A stretch of 64,000 bases of DNA from Azotobacter bryophylli (GCF_042643485.1 NZ_JBHRSJ010000034.1:62001-126000), one strand, 5' to 3'. Shown: positions 10,286 through 18,719, counted from the stretch's first letter. Translations and numbers: made by a program. Notes: a model not told the origin generated them from the letters alone.

Positions 10286-10774
10286 TCAGGCCTGCTCGGC
10301 GTACTTGGCCAGGCGTGCGTCGTTCTTCAGCACGGCCAGGGTGGCGGCATGCACGTCTTCGGCGGTGACGTCGGCGGAGCGGAAGATCTCGCTGAAGTGC
10401 TGGTGGGTCACGGCGGCGAAGTGGGCGCGGTCTTCCGGCTGCACGCCGAGCACCACGGCATAGGTGGTCAGGGCTTCGCCTTCGCCCTTGGCCATGTCCT
10501 CGGACAGTTCGTCCATGATGCTGCCGAGCACGATCATCGGCTTGCCGTTGTAGGAGAGGGCGCCCTTGGTGGAGCAGCCGTTGGTGCCGGAGGTCATGCC
10601 GAAGGTGGCGTTGCCGGAGGTGCCGTTGGTGGTCGAGGCGACCAGGTGCGAGGGCAGACCGCGCTGGCCCTTGAACAGCATGTTGCCCCAGCCGCAGCCC
10701 GGGCCGCCGGGGGCTTCGGCGAAGGCGTTGAGAGCGGTGGCGGCGAGCAGGGAACCAAGCAGAATCCGTTTCAT
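10286..10774 (-). CDS. DUF3015 family secreted protein
   Basis: A 162-aa protein with a signal peptide (MKRILLGSLLAATALNAFAE, cleavage near residue 19) and the DUF3015 pattern GPGCGWGNMLFKGQRG ... ASTTNGTSGNATFGMTSGTNGCS ... LDELSEDMAKGEGEAL. The family is exported and of unknown function. Two cysteines, in GCGWG and NGCS, probably form a disulphide in the periplasm. The ATG at 10774 is preceded by AGAGATC; a start six codons upstream is possible but lengthens the signal peptide's charged region. It lies upstream of the DUF4105 gene and is likely co-transcribed with it. Confidence 0.85.
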   Translation of the reverse strand: MKRILLGSLLAATALNAFAEAPGGPGCGWGNMLFKGQRGLPSHLVASTTNGTSGNATFGMTSGTNGCSTKGALSYNGKPMIVLGSIMDELSEDMAKGEGEALTTYAVVLGVQPEDRAHFAAVTHQHFSEIFRSADVTAEDVHAATLAVLKNDARLAKYAEQA

Positions 10775-10960
10775 TGATGATCTCTTCTTCATGTGGACGA
10801 TGGGCCGGCCCCTGCCGGCCCGCGTGCAGCATTTTGTAACGCGGGCAAAGTGTCAAGGACGGCCGCTGCGTATTGCGATGATTGCTCCAGATCAGTGCGA
10901 TTCGGCTTATCTGGGCCAAACTGGAACCATCATTCAGCATGAACTCGAGAGAACGCCAGC

Positions 10961-11284
10961 ATGTCCACCTTCGATCCCCGGGTTGCCCTCGACCGTCTCC
11001 ATCTCGAATACAGCCAGCGGGTCAGCGCCATCCGCGGCGATCTGGGCCAGCCCCATGCGGCGGACTCCGCCGAGCAGGCCAGCGAACGGCAGAACGACGA
11101 CGTGCTGCGGGCTTTGCTGGCCGAGGCCGAGGAGGGGCTGCGCGCGGTCGCACGGGCCCGTCAGCGGCTGGCGGAGGGAACCTACGGCGCCTGTCTGCGC
11201 TGCGGCGGGCCTATCGAGCCGGCGCGCCTGGCCGCGTTGCCGACCGCCGAGTACTGCCTGGGTTGCACGGATCGGACGCCGTGA
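10961..11284 (+). CDS. TraR/DksA-type C4 zinc-finger protein
   Basis: A 107-aa protein with an N-terminal helical region (residues 1-75, Ala/Glu/Arg-rich, probable coiled coil) and a C-terminal four-cysteine zinc finger CLRCGG ... YCLGC near residues 80-102. This is the DksA/TraR arrangement, whose members bind in the RNA polymerase secondary channel. It is shorter than DksA (about 150 aa) and lacks the extended N-terminus, like other DksA-like paralogues in Pseudomonas. The acidic coiled-coil tip (DxxDxA) typical of DksA is not clear here, so polymerase modulation is an inference. It is followed 95 bases later by the Lon-like protease. Confidence 0.75.
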   Translation: MSTFDPRVALDRLHLEYSQRVSAIRGDLGQPHAADSAEQASERQNDDVLRALLAEAEEGLRAVARARQRLAEGTYGACLRCGGPIEPARLAALPTAEYCLGCTDRTP

Positions 11285-11379
11285 ACCTTCCGGGCTGACA
11301 CCTTGCGGCAGGTCGGACTCGAAGCCAGAATGCCGGCATCACTCCCCGCGGCCCGTGCCGCCCGATGTAAGGATTCCCG

Positions 11380-13800
11380 ATGCCCGACTCCGTTGCCGCC
11401 GGCCTGCGCCTGAGCCCCGATGAGCTGACCCGTCCCTTCGCGCCCTCCCAGTTCGATTTCAACACCACCGACGACCTGGAGCCCTTCCGCGGCGTGCTGG
11501 GCCAGGAGCGTGCGGTACAGGCCCTGCAGTTCGGCGTGGCGATGCCGCGCCCGGGCTACAACGTCTTCGTCATGGGTGAGCCCGGCACCGGCCGTTTTTC
11601 CTACGTCAAGCGCTACCTGCAGACCGAGGCCAAGCGCCTGGCCACCCCCTGCGACTGGGTCTACGTCAATCATTTCGACGAACCCCGCGAGCCGCGCTCG
11701 CTGGAGCTGGCGCCCGGCAGCGCCAGCGAATTCATCGACGACATCGTCCATCTGATCGACAACCTGCTGGCGACCTTCCCCGCGGTGTTCGAGACGCCCA
11801 CCTACCAGCAGAAGAAGGGCGCCATCGATCGCGGCTTCAACCAGCGCTACGACCGGGCCCTGGACCTGATCGAGCGGCTGGCGCTGGAGAAGGACGTCGC
11901 TCTGTACCGCGACAGCGCCAACATCGCCTTCACGCCGATGAAGGATGGCAAGGCCTTGGACGAAACCGAGTTCGCCCAGCTGCCCGAGGCCGAGCGCGAG
12001 CGTTTTCACGAGGATATCGCCGTCCTCGAGGAGCGCCTCAACGAGGAACTCTCCAGCCTGCCGCAGTGGAAGCGCGAGTCGAGCAACCAGCTGCGCCGGC
12101 TCAACGAGGAGACCATCACCCTGGCCCTGCAGCCGCTGCTGGCACCGCTGTCGGAAAAGTATGCGGAAAGCGCCGGGGTCTGCGCCTATCTCCAGGCGAT
12201 GCAGGTCAACCTGCTGAAGACGGTGGTCGAGCAGCTGGCCGACGAGAGCGGCTCGGACGCTCAGCGCCGGGCGCTGCTGATGGAGCAGTACTGTCCGAGC
12301 CTGGTGGTCGGCCATCACAGCCAGGGCGGTGCGCCGGTGGTATTCGAGCCGCATCCCACCTACGACAACCTGTTCGGCCGCATCGAATACAGCACCGATC
12401 AGGGCGCTCTCTACACCAGCTACCGACAGCTGCGCCCGGGGGCGCTGCACCGTGCCAACGGTGGCTTCCTGGTACTCGAGGCGGAGAAGCTGTTCGGCGA
12501 GCCCTTCGTCTGGGATGCGCTCAAGCGCGCCCTGCATTCGCGCCAGCTGAAGATGGAGTCGCCGCTGGCCGAGCTGGGCCGGCTGGCCACGGTAACCCTG
12601 AATCCGCAGGTCATTCCGCTGCAGGTCAAGGTGGTGATCATCGGTTCGCGCGAGATTTATTACACGCTGCAGGACGTGGATCCGGACTTCCAGGAGATGT
12701 TCCGCGTGCTGGTGGACTTCGACGAGGAGATCCCCCTGGCCGAGGACAGCCTCGAACAGTTCGCCCAGTTACTCAAGACTCGGACCACGGAGGAGGGGCT
12801 GGCATCGCTCACCTCGGCCGCGGTGGCCCGTCTTGCCACTTACAGCGCGCGTCTGGCCGAGCACCAGGGGCGCTTGTCGGCGCGCATCGGCGATCTGTTT
12901 CAGCTGGTCAGCGAGGCCGACTTCATCCGTCAGCTGGCCGGCGACAGGGTCACCGACATCGGCCACATCGAGCGAGCCCTGAAGGCCAAGGAAACCCGCA
13001 CCGGCCGCGTCTCGGCGCGCATTCTCGACGACATGCTGGCCGGCATCATCCTGATCGACACCCAGGGCGCGGCGACCGGCAAGTGCAACGGCCTGACCGT
13101 GCTGCAGGTCGGCGACTCGGCCTTCGGCGTGCCGGCGCGGATCTCCGCCACCGTCTATCCGGGCGGCTCGGGCATCGTCGACATCGAGCGCGAGGTCAGC
13201 CTCGGCCAGCCGATCCATTCCAAGGGGGTGATGATACTCACCGGCTACCTGGGCAGCCGTTACGCCCAGGAATTTCCCCTGGAAATTTCCGCCAGCATCG
13301 CCCTGGAGCAAAGCTATGGCTACGTGGATGGCGACAGCGCCTCGCTCGGCGAGGTCTGCACGCTGATCTCGGCGCTGTCGCGCACCCCGCTCAGGCAGTG
13401 CTTCGCCATTACCGGCTCGATCAACCAGTTCGGCGAGGTACAGGCGGTCGGCGGGGTCAACGAGAAGATCGAAGGCTTCTTCCGTCTCTGCGAGGCCCGC
13501 GGCCTGACCGGCGAGCAGGGCGTAATCATCCCGCGGGCCAACGTCAGCAACCTGATGCTCGACGAGCGCGTGCTGCAAGCGGTGAGGGCCGGTCGCTTCC
13601 ATGTCTATGCCGTGCGTCAGGTGGACGAAGCGCTTGGTCTGCTGCTCGGCGAGCCGGCCGGCACGCCGGACGGCGAGGGGCGTTTCCCTGCGGGCAGCGT
13701 CAACGAACGCGTGGTCGAGCGGCTGCGGGAAATCGCCGAAATGGGTGTCGAGGAAGACGAGGCCAGGCAGAAGGCGCCGCATATCAACGTCAAGGAATGA
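11380..13800 (+). CDS. Lon-like ATP-dependent protease (AsrA/LonB type)
   Basis: An 806-aa protein with an N-terminal AAA+ region (FRGVLGQERAVQALQFGV, Walker A GEPGTGR near residues 66-72, a variant P-loop) interrupted by a long helical insert, and a C-terminal Lon protease domain. The Ser-Lys dyad is visible: S653 in DGDSASLGE and K696 in GGVNEKIEGFF. It belongs to COG1067 Lon-like proteases; the Pseudomonas aeruginosa member is known as AsrA and is linked to heat shock and aminoglycoside response. It has no DNA-binding N-terminal Lon domain. AAGGA precedes the ATG at 11380. Regulation by sigma-32 is plausible but no such promoter was seen. Confidence 0.9.
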   Translation: MPDSVAAGLRLSPDELTRPFAPSQFDFNTTDDLEPFRGVLGQERAVQALQFGVAMPRPGYNVFVMGEPGTGRFSYVKRYLQTEAKRLATPCDWVYVNHFDEPREPRSLELAPGSASEFIDDIVHLIDNLLATFPAVFETPTYQQKKGAIDRGFNQRYDRALDLIERLALEKDVALYRDSANIAFTPMKDGKALDETEFAQLPEAERERFHEDIAVLEERLNEELSSLPQWKRESSNQLRRLNEETITLALQPLLAPLSEKYAESAGVCAYLQAMQVNLLKTVVEQLADESGSDAQRRALLMEQYCPSLVVGHHSQGGAPVVFEPHPTYDNLFGRIEYSTDQGALYTSYRQLRPGALHRANGGFLVLEAEKLFGEPFVWDALKRALHSRQLKMESPLAELGRLATVTLNPQVIPLQVKVVIIGSREIYYTLQDVDPDFQEMFRVLVDFDEEIPLAEDSLEQFAQLLKTRTTEEGLASLTSAAVARLATYSARLAEHQGRLSARIGDLFQLVSEADFIRQLAGDRVTDIGHIERALKAKETRTGRVSARILDDMLAGIILIDTQGAATGKCNGLTVLQVGDSAFGVPARISATVYPGGSGIVDIEREVSLGQPIHSKGVMILTGYLGSRYAQEFPLEISASIALEQSYGYVDGDSASLGEVCTLISALSRTPLRQCFAITGSINQFGEVQAVGGVNEKIEGFFRLCEARGLTGEQGVIIPRANVSNLMLDERVLQAVRAGRFHVYAVRQVDEALGLLLGEPAGTPDGEGRFPAGSVNERVVERLREIAEMGVEEDEARQKAPHINVKE

Positions 13801-13872
13801 GCGCTGCCGGTGAACGAGGATAACGGGATGCCATGCAGGGCACTCCCGTTGTTTTGCGGATCATGCACAGAG

Positions 13873-13881
13873 TTATCCACA
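13873..13881 (+). promoter_or_regulatory. perfect DnaA box (TTATCCACA)
   Basis: The nine-base consensus DnaA box lies in the 150-base gap between the Lon-like gene and the next small gene, about 70 bases before its start. A second perfect box lies at 14337. Confidence 0.55.
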
Positions 13882-13950
13882 GGCTGAAAAGGCTTCCTGT
13901 GCGGCAGACGTGGGTGTAGGCTGAAAGTGAGCCCTGAGGGGGATCAACCT

Positions 13951-14289
13951 ATGCCGCGCAGTCTCTGTTTCACCCGGCGTTGCCTGGGAATGGAAATCCG
14001 CATCGAGTTCGTGGTTCGGCCGCTGGTCGGCGATCAAGGGGTGTGGGCGCTACTGTGCGCCGCCGGTACATCCGGAGCGCAGCCCTCTTCGGTCAGGGCG
14101 CAAGGCCCGTTCCACGGGGCTCGGGAGGCCGAGGCGATACTCGCTGAGATCGCCACGAACCTGGCCGGACTGGATTATGTCGAGTGTTCCGAGATGCTCA
14201 TCTGGCGCCTCCATCTGCAGGCCGAACTGCGCCGGGTGAACGAGGCCTGGCGGCATCGACGAGGCGGTTTCCTGTCCACGGAACACTGA
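13951..14289 (+). CDS. hypothetical protein
   Basis: I do not recognise this 112-aa protein. The middle reads MEIRIEFVVRPLVGDQGVWALLCAAG and the C-terminus YVECSEMLIWRLHLQAELRRVNEAW, which look like a compact soluble alpha/beta fold; there is no signal peptide or membrane helix. The ATG at 13951 has GAGGGG seven bases upstream. A later ATG at 13990 (MEIRIEF) would remove a 13-residue basic leader and could be the true start. It stands between two DnaA-box sites and before fklB. Confidence 0.5.
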   Translation: MPRSLCFTRRCLGMEIRIEFVVRPLVGDQGVWALLCAAGTSGAQPSSVRAQGPFHGAREAEAILAEIATNLAGLDYVECSEMLIWRLHLQAELRRVNEAWRHRRGGFLSTEH

Positions 14290-14324
14290 TCGGGTGGGCT
14301 TTCTGCGCTGGATTCATCCTGTCT

Positions 14325-14345
14325 TTATCAACAAAGTTATCCACA
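14325..14345 (+). promoter_or_regulatory. tandem DnaA boxes upstream of fklB
   Basis: TTATCAACA (one mismatch) at 14325-14333 and TTATCCACA (perfect) at 14337-14345 sit in the same orientation, 12 bases apart start to start, in the 217-base gap before fklB. This could mark DnaA binding at the fklB promoter region. Confidence 0.5.
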
Positions 14346-14506
14346 AAAGGCTTGATTATGTCGGATCGGTATTTGACGGCTGAAGGCCCTGTGGGCGGAA
14401 CCACCGACCTGGCCGAATGCTCGTCTTTCCCGATCGGCCATCCGCTCGGTTCGGCTGTCCGCATGTGCTAGTCTGTTCAGCCTTTTTAACCAAGTGGAGC
14501 CGTAGC

Positions 14507-15124
14507 ATGCCCGAACTCAACCTTTCCACCGACGAAGCTCGTGTCAGCTACGGCATCGGCCGGCAGCTGGGTGATCAGATCCGTGACAACCCTCCGCCCG
14601 GGGTGAGCCTGGACGCGCTGCTGGCCGGTCTCGCCGATGCCTTCAACGGCAAGCCCAGTGCGGTGGGCGCGGACGAGATGTCTGCCAGCTTCCAGGTGAT
14701 CCGCGAGCGCATGCAGGCCGACGCCAAGGCCAAGGCCGAGGCGGCTGCAGCCGAGGGCGTCGCCTATCTTGCCGAGAACGCCAAGCGCGAAGGCGTGACC
14801 GTGCTGCCTTCCGGCCTGCAGTTCGAAGTACTGAGCGCTGGTGAAGGGCGCAAGCCGAGCCGCGAGGACACCGTGCGCACCCACTACCACGGTACCCTGA
14901 TCGACGGCACCGTGTTCGACAGCTCCTACCAGCGCGGTCAGCCGGCCGAGTTTCCGGTCGGCGGCGTGATCGCCGGCTGGACCGAAGCCCTTCAGCTGAT
15001 GAACGCCGGCAGCAAGTGGCGTCTCCATGTACCGAGCGAACTGGCCTACGGCGCTCAGGCGGTCGGCAGCATTCCGCCCCATAGCGTCCTGGTGTTCGAC
15101 GTCGAGCTGCTCGACGTGCTCTGA
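14507..15124 (+). CDS. fklB: FKBP-type peptidyl-prolyl cis-trans isomerase, FklB type
   Basis: A 205-aa proline isomerase. Residues 1-95 form the helical dimerisation domain (MPELNLSTDEARVSYGIGRQ), followed by the FKBP domain with VRTHYHGTLIDGTVFDSSY, GVIAGWTEALQLMNAGSKW and the end VFDVELLDVL. FKBP active-site aromatic positions are present (Y, F, W, Y). There is no signal peptide, matching FKBP22 rather than periplasmic FkpA. GGAG stands before the ATG at 14507; the upstream in-frame start at 14417 is rejected because it adds non-conserved residues. In P. aeruginosa fklB sits near ispB as here, although there a cytochrome c gene separates it from the next small gene. Confidence 0.93.
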   Translation: MPELNLSTDEARVSYGIGRQLGDQIRDNPPPGVSLDALLAGLADAFNGKPSAVGADEMSASFQVIRERMQADAKAKAEAAAAEGVAYLAENAKREGVTVLPSGLQFEVLSAGEGRKPSREDTVRTHYHGTLIDGTVFDSSYQRGQPAEFPVGGVIAGWTEALQLMNAGSKWRLHVPSELAYGAQAVGSIPPHSVLVFDVELLDVL

Positions 15125-15144
15125 TCGATCTCAGGTTGCCAGCA

Positions 15145-15432
15145 TCACCGAAAGCCGGGCCATTGGTCCGGCTTTCGCGTTTCTGCCATTCGGTGCCATC
15201 GCTGCCCCGGTCGCAGGACGCGGCTGTAGCAGAACAGGAACAGGTTGCGGACGATTTCCTTGAGGATCTGTGGCTCGGAGGAGTTCAGCTCTCCCAGCTC
15301 CAGATCGCCTTGGGCGCGCAGTTCGTCCAGATCCTCCTCGTCCAGCACGGCGCAGACCTCGCCGGTCTCCCGGTGAAGGATGCGTAGACAAGGATGGGGG
15401 CGTTCCAGCCAGGCGTCGATCAGATAGGTCAT
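15145..15432 (-). CDS. small conserved protein of the PA4570 position, probably iron-regulated
   Basis: A 95-aa protein beginning MTYLIDAWLERPHPCLRILH and rich in acidic residues (DEEDLDELRAQGDLELGELN), ending with a basic tail. By position between fklB and ispB and by size it corresponds to P. aeruginosa PA4570, which I recall as iron-responsive; its function is unknown. GGGAGATG precedes the ATG. A good Fur-like box lies 25-43 bases upstream. Its 3' end overlaps the fklB terminator hairpin in antisense. Confidence 0.7.
   Translation of the reverse strand: MTYLIDAWLERPHPCLRILHRETGEVCAVLDEEDLDELRAQGDLELGELNSSEPQILKEIVRNLFLFCYSRVLRPGQRWHRMAETRKPDQWPGFR
15149..15177 (+). terminator. fklB terminator
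   Basis: A 10-bp stem CGAAAGCCGG/CCGGCTTTCG with a 9-base loop starts 25 bases after fklB and is followed by CGTTTCT. It overlaps the end of the convergent small gene. Confidence 0.6.
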
Positions 15433-15456
15433 GTCTCATCTCCCGAACAAGGTTTA

Positions 15457-15475
15457 GATGAGAATAATTTTTATT
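15457..15475. promoter_or_regulatory. candidate Fur box
   Basis: GATGAGAATAATTTTTATT matches 13 of 19 positions of the Fur consensus (GATAATGATAATCATTATC). It lies just upstream of the small leftward gene, in an AT-rich island within high-GC DNA, where Fur would repress that gene when iron is plentiful. Confidence 0.55.
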
Positions 15476-15514
15476 TGCAAAATTGCAAGAGCGATACGGT
15501 ATTTCTTCGAGCCA

Positions 15515-15550
15515 AGAAAAAGCCCGTCCACGCCTGGGGCGCGACGGGCT
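15515..15550 (-). terminator. ispB terminator
   Basis: Read leftward, AGCCCGTC and GACGGGCT form an 8-bp stem around a 14-base loop, followed by TTTTCTTGG. It begins 19 bases past the ispB stop. Confidence 0.75.
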
Positions 15551-15568
15551 CGGATGCATCGTTGGCGA

Positions 15569-16537
15569 TCAGTGCGTCCGCGCCACGGCGAAGCGGGTCA
15601 GTTCGATCATGGCGTCGCGGTATTCGTTGTCGGGCAGGACATCGAGGCAGGCGATGGCCCGGTCGGCATGGTCGCGCGCCAGGCGTGCCGTGTAGTCGAG
15701 AGCGCCAGCGGCCTCCACGGCATCGAGGATGCTGGAGAGGTCCTCGATGCCGCCTTTCTGGATTGCCTTTCGTACCAGGGCGGCCTGCTCGGGGGTGCCT
15801 TCGCGCATGGTGTAGATCAGGGGCAGGGTAGGCTTGCCTTCGGCCAGATCGTCGCCGACGTTCTTGCCCAGGGTTTCCGCATCGCCACGGTAATCGAGCA
15901 GGTCGTCGACCAGCTGGAAGGCGATGCCGAGAAGATCCCCGAACTGGCGCAGGGCTTCCGCCTGCTCGGCGCTGGCTCCGGCGAGAACGGCGGCGCTGTG
16001 GCTCGAAGCCTCGAACAGCATCGCGGTCTTGCCGCGGATGACCTCCATGTAGGTCTCCTCGGTGGTGCTGGCATCGCGGATCTTCGACAGCTGCAGCACC
16101 TCGCCTTCGGCGATCACCCGGGTAGCTTGGGAAATGATGCGCATCACCGGCATGGAGGCGAGTTCTACCATCATCTCGAAGGAGCGGGCGTAGAGGAAGT
16201 CGCCCACCAGCACGCTCGGCGCATTGCCCCATAGGGAGTTGGCGGTGGATCGGCCGCGGCGCAGTCCGGAAGCGTCGACCACGTCGTCATGCAGCAGGGT
16301 GGAGGTATGCAGGAACTCGATGATGGCGGCCAGCAGGCGCAGTTGATCGTTGCGGTAGCCCAGAGCGCTGCCGCTGAGCAGAACCAGCAACGGCCTCAAG
16401 CGCTTGCCGCCAGCGGAGACGATGTAGTCGCCGATCTTTTCCACCAGCGGCACGTGGGAGGTGAGCTGCTTGCGGATAATGCCGTCGACAGCGTTGAAAT
16501 CATCCGCTACCACGCGGTAAAAGGCTTGGGGTTGCAT
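15569..16537 (-). CDS. ispB: octaprenyl/polyprenyl diphosphate synthase
   Basis: Makes the long isoprenoid side chain of ubiquinone by chain elongation of farnesyl diphosphate with isopentenyl diphosphate. The 322-aa protein shows the first aspartate-rich motif LLHDDVVD near residue 84 and the second FQLVDDLLDY near 210, plus GGKRLRP and the GKPTLP region. The ATG at 16537 fits the family start MQPQAFYRVV; a TTG one codon upstream is possible. It is transcribed away from rplU, so the 246-base gap upstream holds both promoters, the usual Pseudomonas layout. Confidence 0.95.
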   Translation of the reverse strand: MQPQAFYRVVADDFNAVDGIIRKQLTSHVPLVEKIGDYIVSAGGKRLRPLLVLLSGSALGYRNDQLRLLAAIIEFLHTSTLLHDDVVDASGLRRGRSTANSLWGNAPSVLVGDFLYARSFEMMVELASMPVMRIISQATRVIAEGEVLQLSKIRDASTTEETYMEVIRGKTAMLFEASSHSAAVLAGASAEQAEALRQFGDLLGIAFQLVDDLLDYRGDAETLGKNVGDDLAEGKPTLPLIYTMREGTPEQAALVRKAIQKGGIEDLSSILDAVEAAGALDYTARLARDHADRAIACLDVLPDNEYRDAMIELTRFAVARTH

Positions 16538-16617
16538 CAACGCCTCGAGCTGCTCATGGGTTGCGCGGGCATGCTAGGTGGCAGGTCTTGCACTGTCAAG
16601 GCAAGGCCCTGCGCCGC

Positions 16618-16644
16618 TTGCGCGCGATGGGCCCCCCGCGTACA
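16618..16644 (+). promoter_or_regulatory. candidate sigma-70 promoter for rplU-rpmA
   Basis: TTGCGC (16618-16623) and TACAAT (16639-16644), separated by 15 bases, lie 140 bases upstream of rplU. The -10 is good, but the spacing is short, so this is tentative. Confidence 0.35.
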
Positions 16645-16783
16645 ATCGCTGGCCCTAACTTCCCTGGGTATTTCCCTGTCTTACGCAATTGCGCGGAGCG
16701 GTCAAACGGTTCCGTGCAGCCATGCCGGCCGATCATTATTCCTACTAAAGCGCTGGGTGAGCAGGATCAAACGGAGACATACC

Positions 16784-17095
16784 ATGTACGCAGTAATCGT
16801 TACCGGCGGCAAGCAGTACAAAGTTGCCGAAGGTGAATTCCTTAAAATTGAAAAGCTCGAAGTGGGCACCGGCGAGTCGGTCACTTTCGATCGCGTGCTG
16901 CTGATCGGCAACGGCGACGACGTGAAGATCGGTGCTCCGGTGGTCGAAGGCGCCAAGGTGACTGCCGAAGTAATCGGTCAGGGCCGCCACGACAAGGTGA
17001 GCATCATCAAGTTCCGCCGTCGTAAGCACCACATGAAGCACCAGGGCCACCGTCAGTGGTTCACCGAGGTCAAAATCACCGGTATTCAGGGCTGA
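16784..17095 (+). CDS. rplU: 50S ribosomal protein L21
   Basis: Large-subunit protein that binds 23S rRNA. The 103-aa length and the sequence MYAVIVTGGKQYKVAEGEFL ... VSIIKFRRRKHHMKHQGHRQ are typical L21. AACGGAGA stands before the ATG. It is followed 45 bases later by rpmA, and the two form the conserved L21-L27 operon, ended by a strong terminator. Confidence 0.98.
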   Translation: MYAVIVTGGKQYKVAEGEFLKIEKLEVGTGESVTFDRVLLIGNGDDVKIGAPVVEGAKVTAEVIGQGRHDKVSIIKFRRRKHHMKHQGHRQWFTEVKITGIQG

Positions 17096-17140
17096 TCGGA
17101 ATTCTCCGCCTGAATCCCCGCAATTTGGAGTATTGAACTC

Positions 17141-17398
17141 ATGGCACACAAAAAAGCTGGCGGTTCTACCCGCAACGGCCGCGACTCAGAAAGTAAACGC
17201 CTTGGCGTGAAAATCTACGGCGGCCAGGTCATCAAGGCCGGCAACATCATCGTGCGTCAGCGCGGCACCCAGTTCCACCCCGGCTACGGCGTGGGCATCG
17301 GCAAGGATCACACCCTGTTCGCGAAAGTGGAAGGCGTGGTCAAGTTCGAAGTGAAAGGTGCTTTTGGTCGTCGCTACGTGAGCGTCGTCCAGGCCTGA
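17141..17398 (+). CDS. rpmA: 50S ribosomal protein L27
   Basis: Large-subunit protein whose N-terminal tail reaches the peptidyl-transferase centre. At 85 aa it begins MAHKKAGGSTRNGRDSESKR, the form with an exposed AHKKAGG tail and no cleavable leader as in Firmicutes. GGHTLFAKVEG-like central residues (KDHTLFAKVEG) are present. A TTTGGAG motif precedes the ATG. Second gene of the rplU operon. Confidence 0.98.
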   Translation: MAHKKAGGSTRNGRDSESKRLGVKIYGGQVIKAGNIIVRQRGTQFHPGYGVGIGKDHTLFAKVEGVVKFEVKGAFGRRYVSVVQA

Positions 17399-17413
17399 TC
17401 GCGGCTTTGCCGG

Positions 17414-17449
17414 AAAAGCCCTGTCATGCGACGGGGCTTTTTTGTTTTT
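17414..17449 (+). terminator. Rho-independent terminator of rplU-rpmA
   Basis: A 12-bp stem (AAAAGCCCTGTC with GACGGGGCTTTT, one T-G wobble) with a 4-base loop and a long T tract TTTTTTGTTTTT starts 16 bases after rpmA. Confidence 0.92.
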
Positions 17450-17501
17450 ATATCCTGTTAGACCTCGATTCAATCAGCCCGCCCCGGCGGGAGGCGTACC
17501 C

Positions 17502-18719
17502 ATGAAATTCGTCGATGAAGTATCGATTTTTGTAAAAGCCGGCGATGGCGGCAACGGCATGATGAGCTTTCGTCGAGAGAAGTTCATCGAGAAGGGCGGC
17601 CCCAACGGTGGCGATGGCGGTGACGGCGGCTCCGTGTATCTGGAGGCCGACGAGAACCTCAATACCCTGGTGGACTACCGCTACACCCGGCGCTTCATGG
17701 CGCAGAACGGCGAGAAGGGTGGCAGCACCGACTGCACCGGGGCCAAGGGTGAGGATCTGGTTCTGCCGGTGCCGGTCGGTACGACGGTGATCGATGCCGG
17801 CACCCAGGAGATCATCGGCGACCTGACCAAGCCCGGGCAGCGCCTTCTGGTCGCCCAGGGTGGCTGGCACGGGCTCGGCAATACCCGCTTCAAGTCCAGT
17901 ACCAATCGGGCTCCGCGGCAGACCACGCCGGGCAAGCCGGGGGAGGCGCGCGATCTCAAGCTGGAGCTGAAGGTGTTGGCGGACGTCGGTCTGCTCGGTC
18001 TGCCGAACGCCGGCAAGAGCACCTTCATTCGTGCGGTTTCGGCCGCCAAGCCGAAGGTCGCCGACTACCCCTTCACCACCCTGGTGCCGAACCTGGGGGT
18101 GGTTAGCGTCGGTCGCTACAAGAGCTTCGTGGTCGCCGACATCCCGGGTCTTATCGAGGGGGCGTCGGAGGGGGCTGGGCTGGGTATCCGCTTCCTCAAG
18201 CACCTGGCCCGTACCCGGCTACTGCTGCATCTGGTGGACATGGCGCCGCTGGATGAAAGCGATCCTGCCGAGGCGGCCGAAACCATCATCCACGAGCTGG
18301 AGAAGTTCAGTCCGGCGCTGACCGAGCGCGAGCGCTGGCTGGTGCTGAACAAGGCCGACCAGTTGCTCGACGAGGAGCGCGAGGAGCGCCTGTGCGCCGT
18401 GATCGAACGGCTCGACTGGAAGGGGCCGGTGTATGTCATCTCCGCGCTGGAGCGCGAGGGGACCGAGGCGCTCTGCCAGGACATCATGCGCTATCTGGAC
18501 GAGCGGGCCCTGCGTATTGCCGAGGAGCCCGAATACGCCGAGGCTCTGGCTGAGCTGGATCAGCGCATCGAGGACGAAGCGAGGGCGCGCCTGCAGGCGC
18601 TGGACGATCAGCGCGCGCTGCGTCGCGCCGGGCTGAAGAGTGCCGATGTGCTGGAGGGCGAGGACGATTTCGACGACGAAGACGATGGTGACGGGCCGGA
18701 GATCTTCTACGTGCATTGA
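17502..18719 (+). CDS. obgE: Obg family GTPase
   Basis: Essential ribosome-assembly GTPase. The 405-aa protein has the glycine-rich Obg fold at residues 1-158 (GDGGNGMMSFRREKF, GGPNGGDGGDGG), then the G domain with G1 GLPNAGKS near residue 166, G2 YPFTTLVPNLG, G3 DIPGLIEGA and G4 NKAD near 283. The acidic C-terminus (EGEDDFDDEDDGDGPE) is typical of gammaproteobacterial ObgE. The ATG at 17502 follows GGGAGG; an in-frame frame extension upstream overlaps the terminator and is rejected. It precedes proB, as in Pseudomonas. Confidence 0.96.
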   Translation: MKFVDEVSIFVKAGDGGNGMMSFRREKFIEKGGPNGGDGGDGGSVYLEADENLNTLVDYRYTRRFMAQNGEKGGSTDCTGAKGEDLVLPVPVGTTVIDAGTQEIIGDLTKPGQRLLVAQGGWHGLGNTRFKSSTNRAPRQTTPGKPGEARDLKLELKVLADVGLLGLPNAGKSTFIRAVSAAKPKVADYPFTTLVPNLGVVSVGRYKSFVVADIPGLIEGASEGAGLGIRFLKHLARTRLLLHLVDMAPLDESDPAEAAETIIHELEKFSPALTERERWLVLNKADQLLDEEREERLCAVIERLDWKGPVYVISALEREGTEALCQDIMRYLDERALRIAEEPEYAEALAELDQRIEDEARARLQALDDQRALRRAGLKSADVLEGEDDFDDEDDGDGPEIFYVH

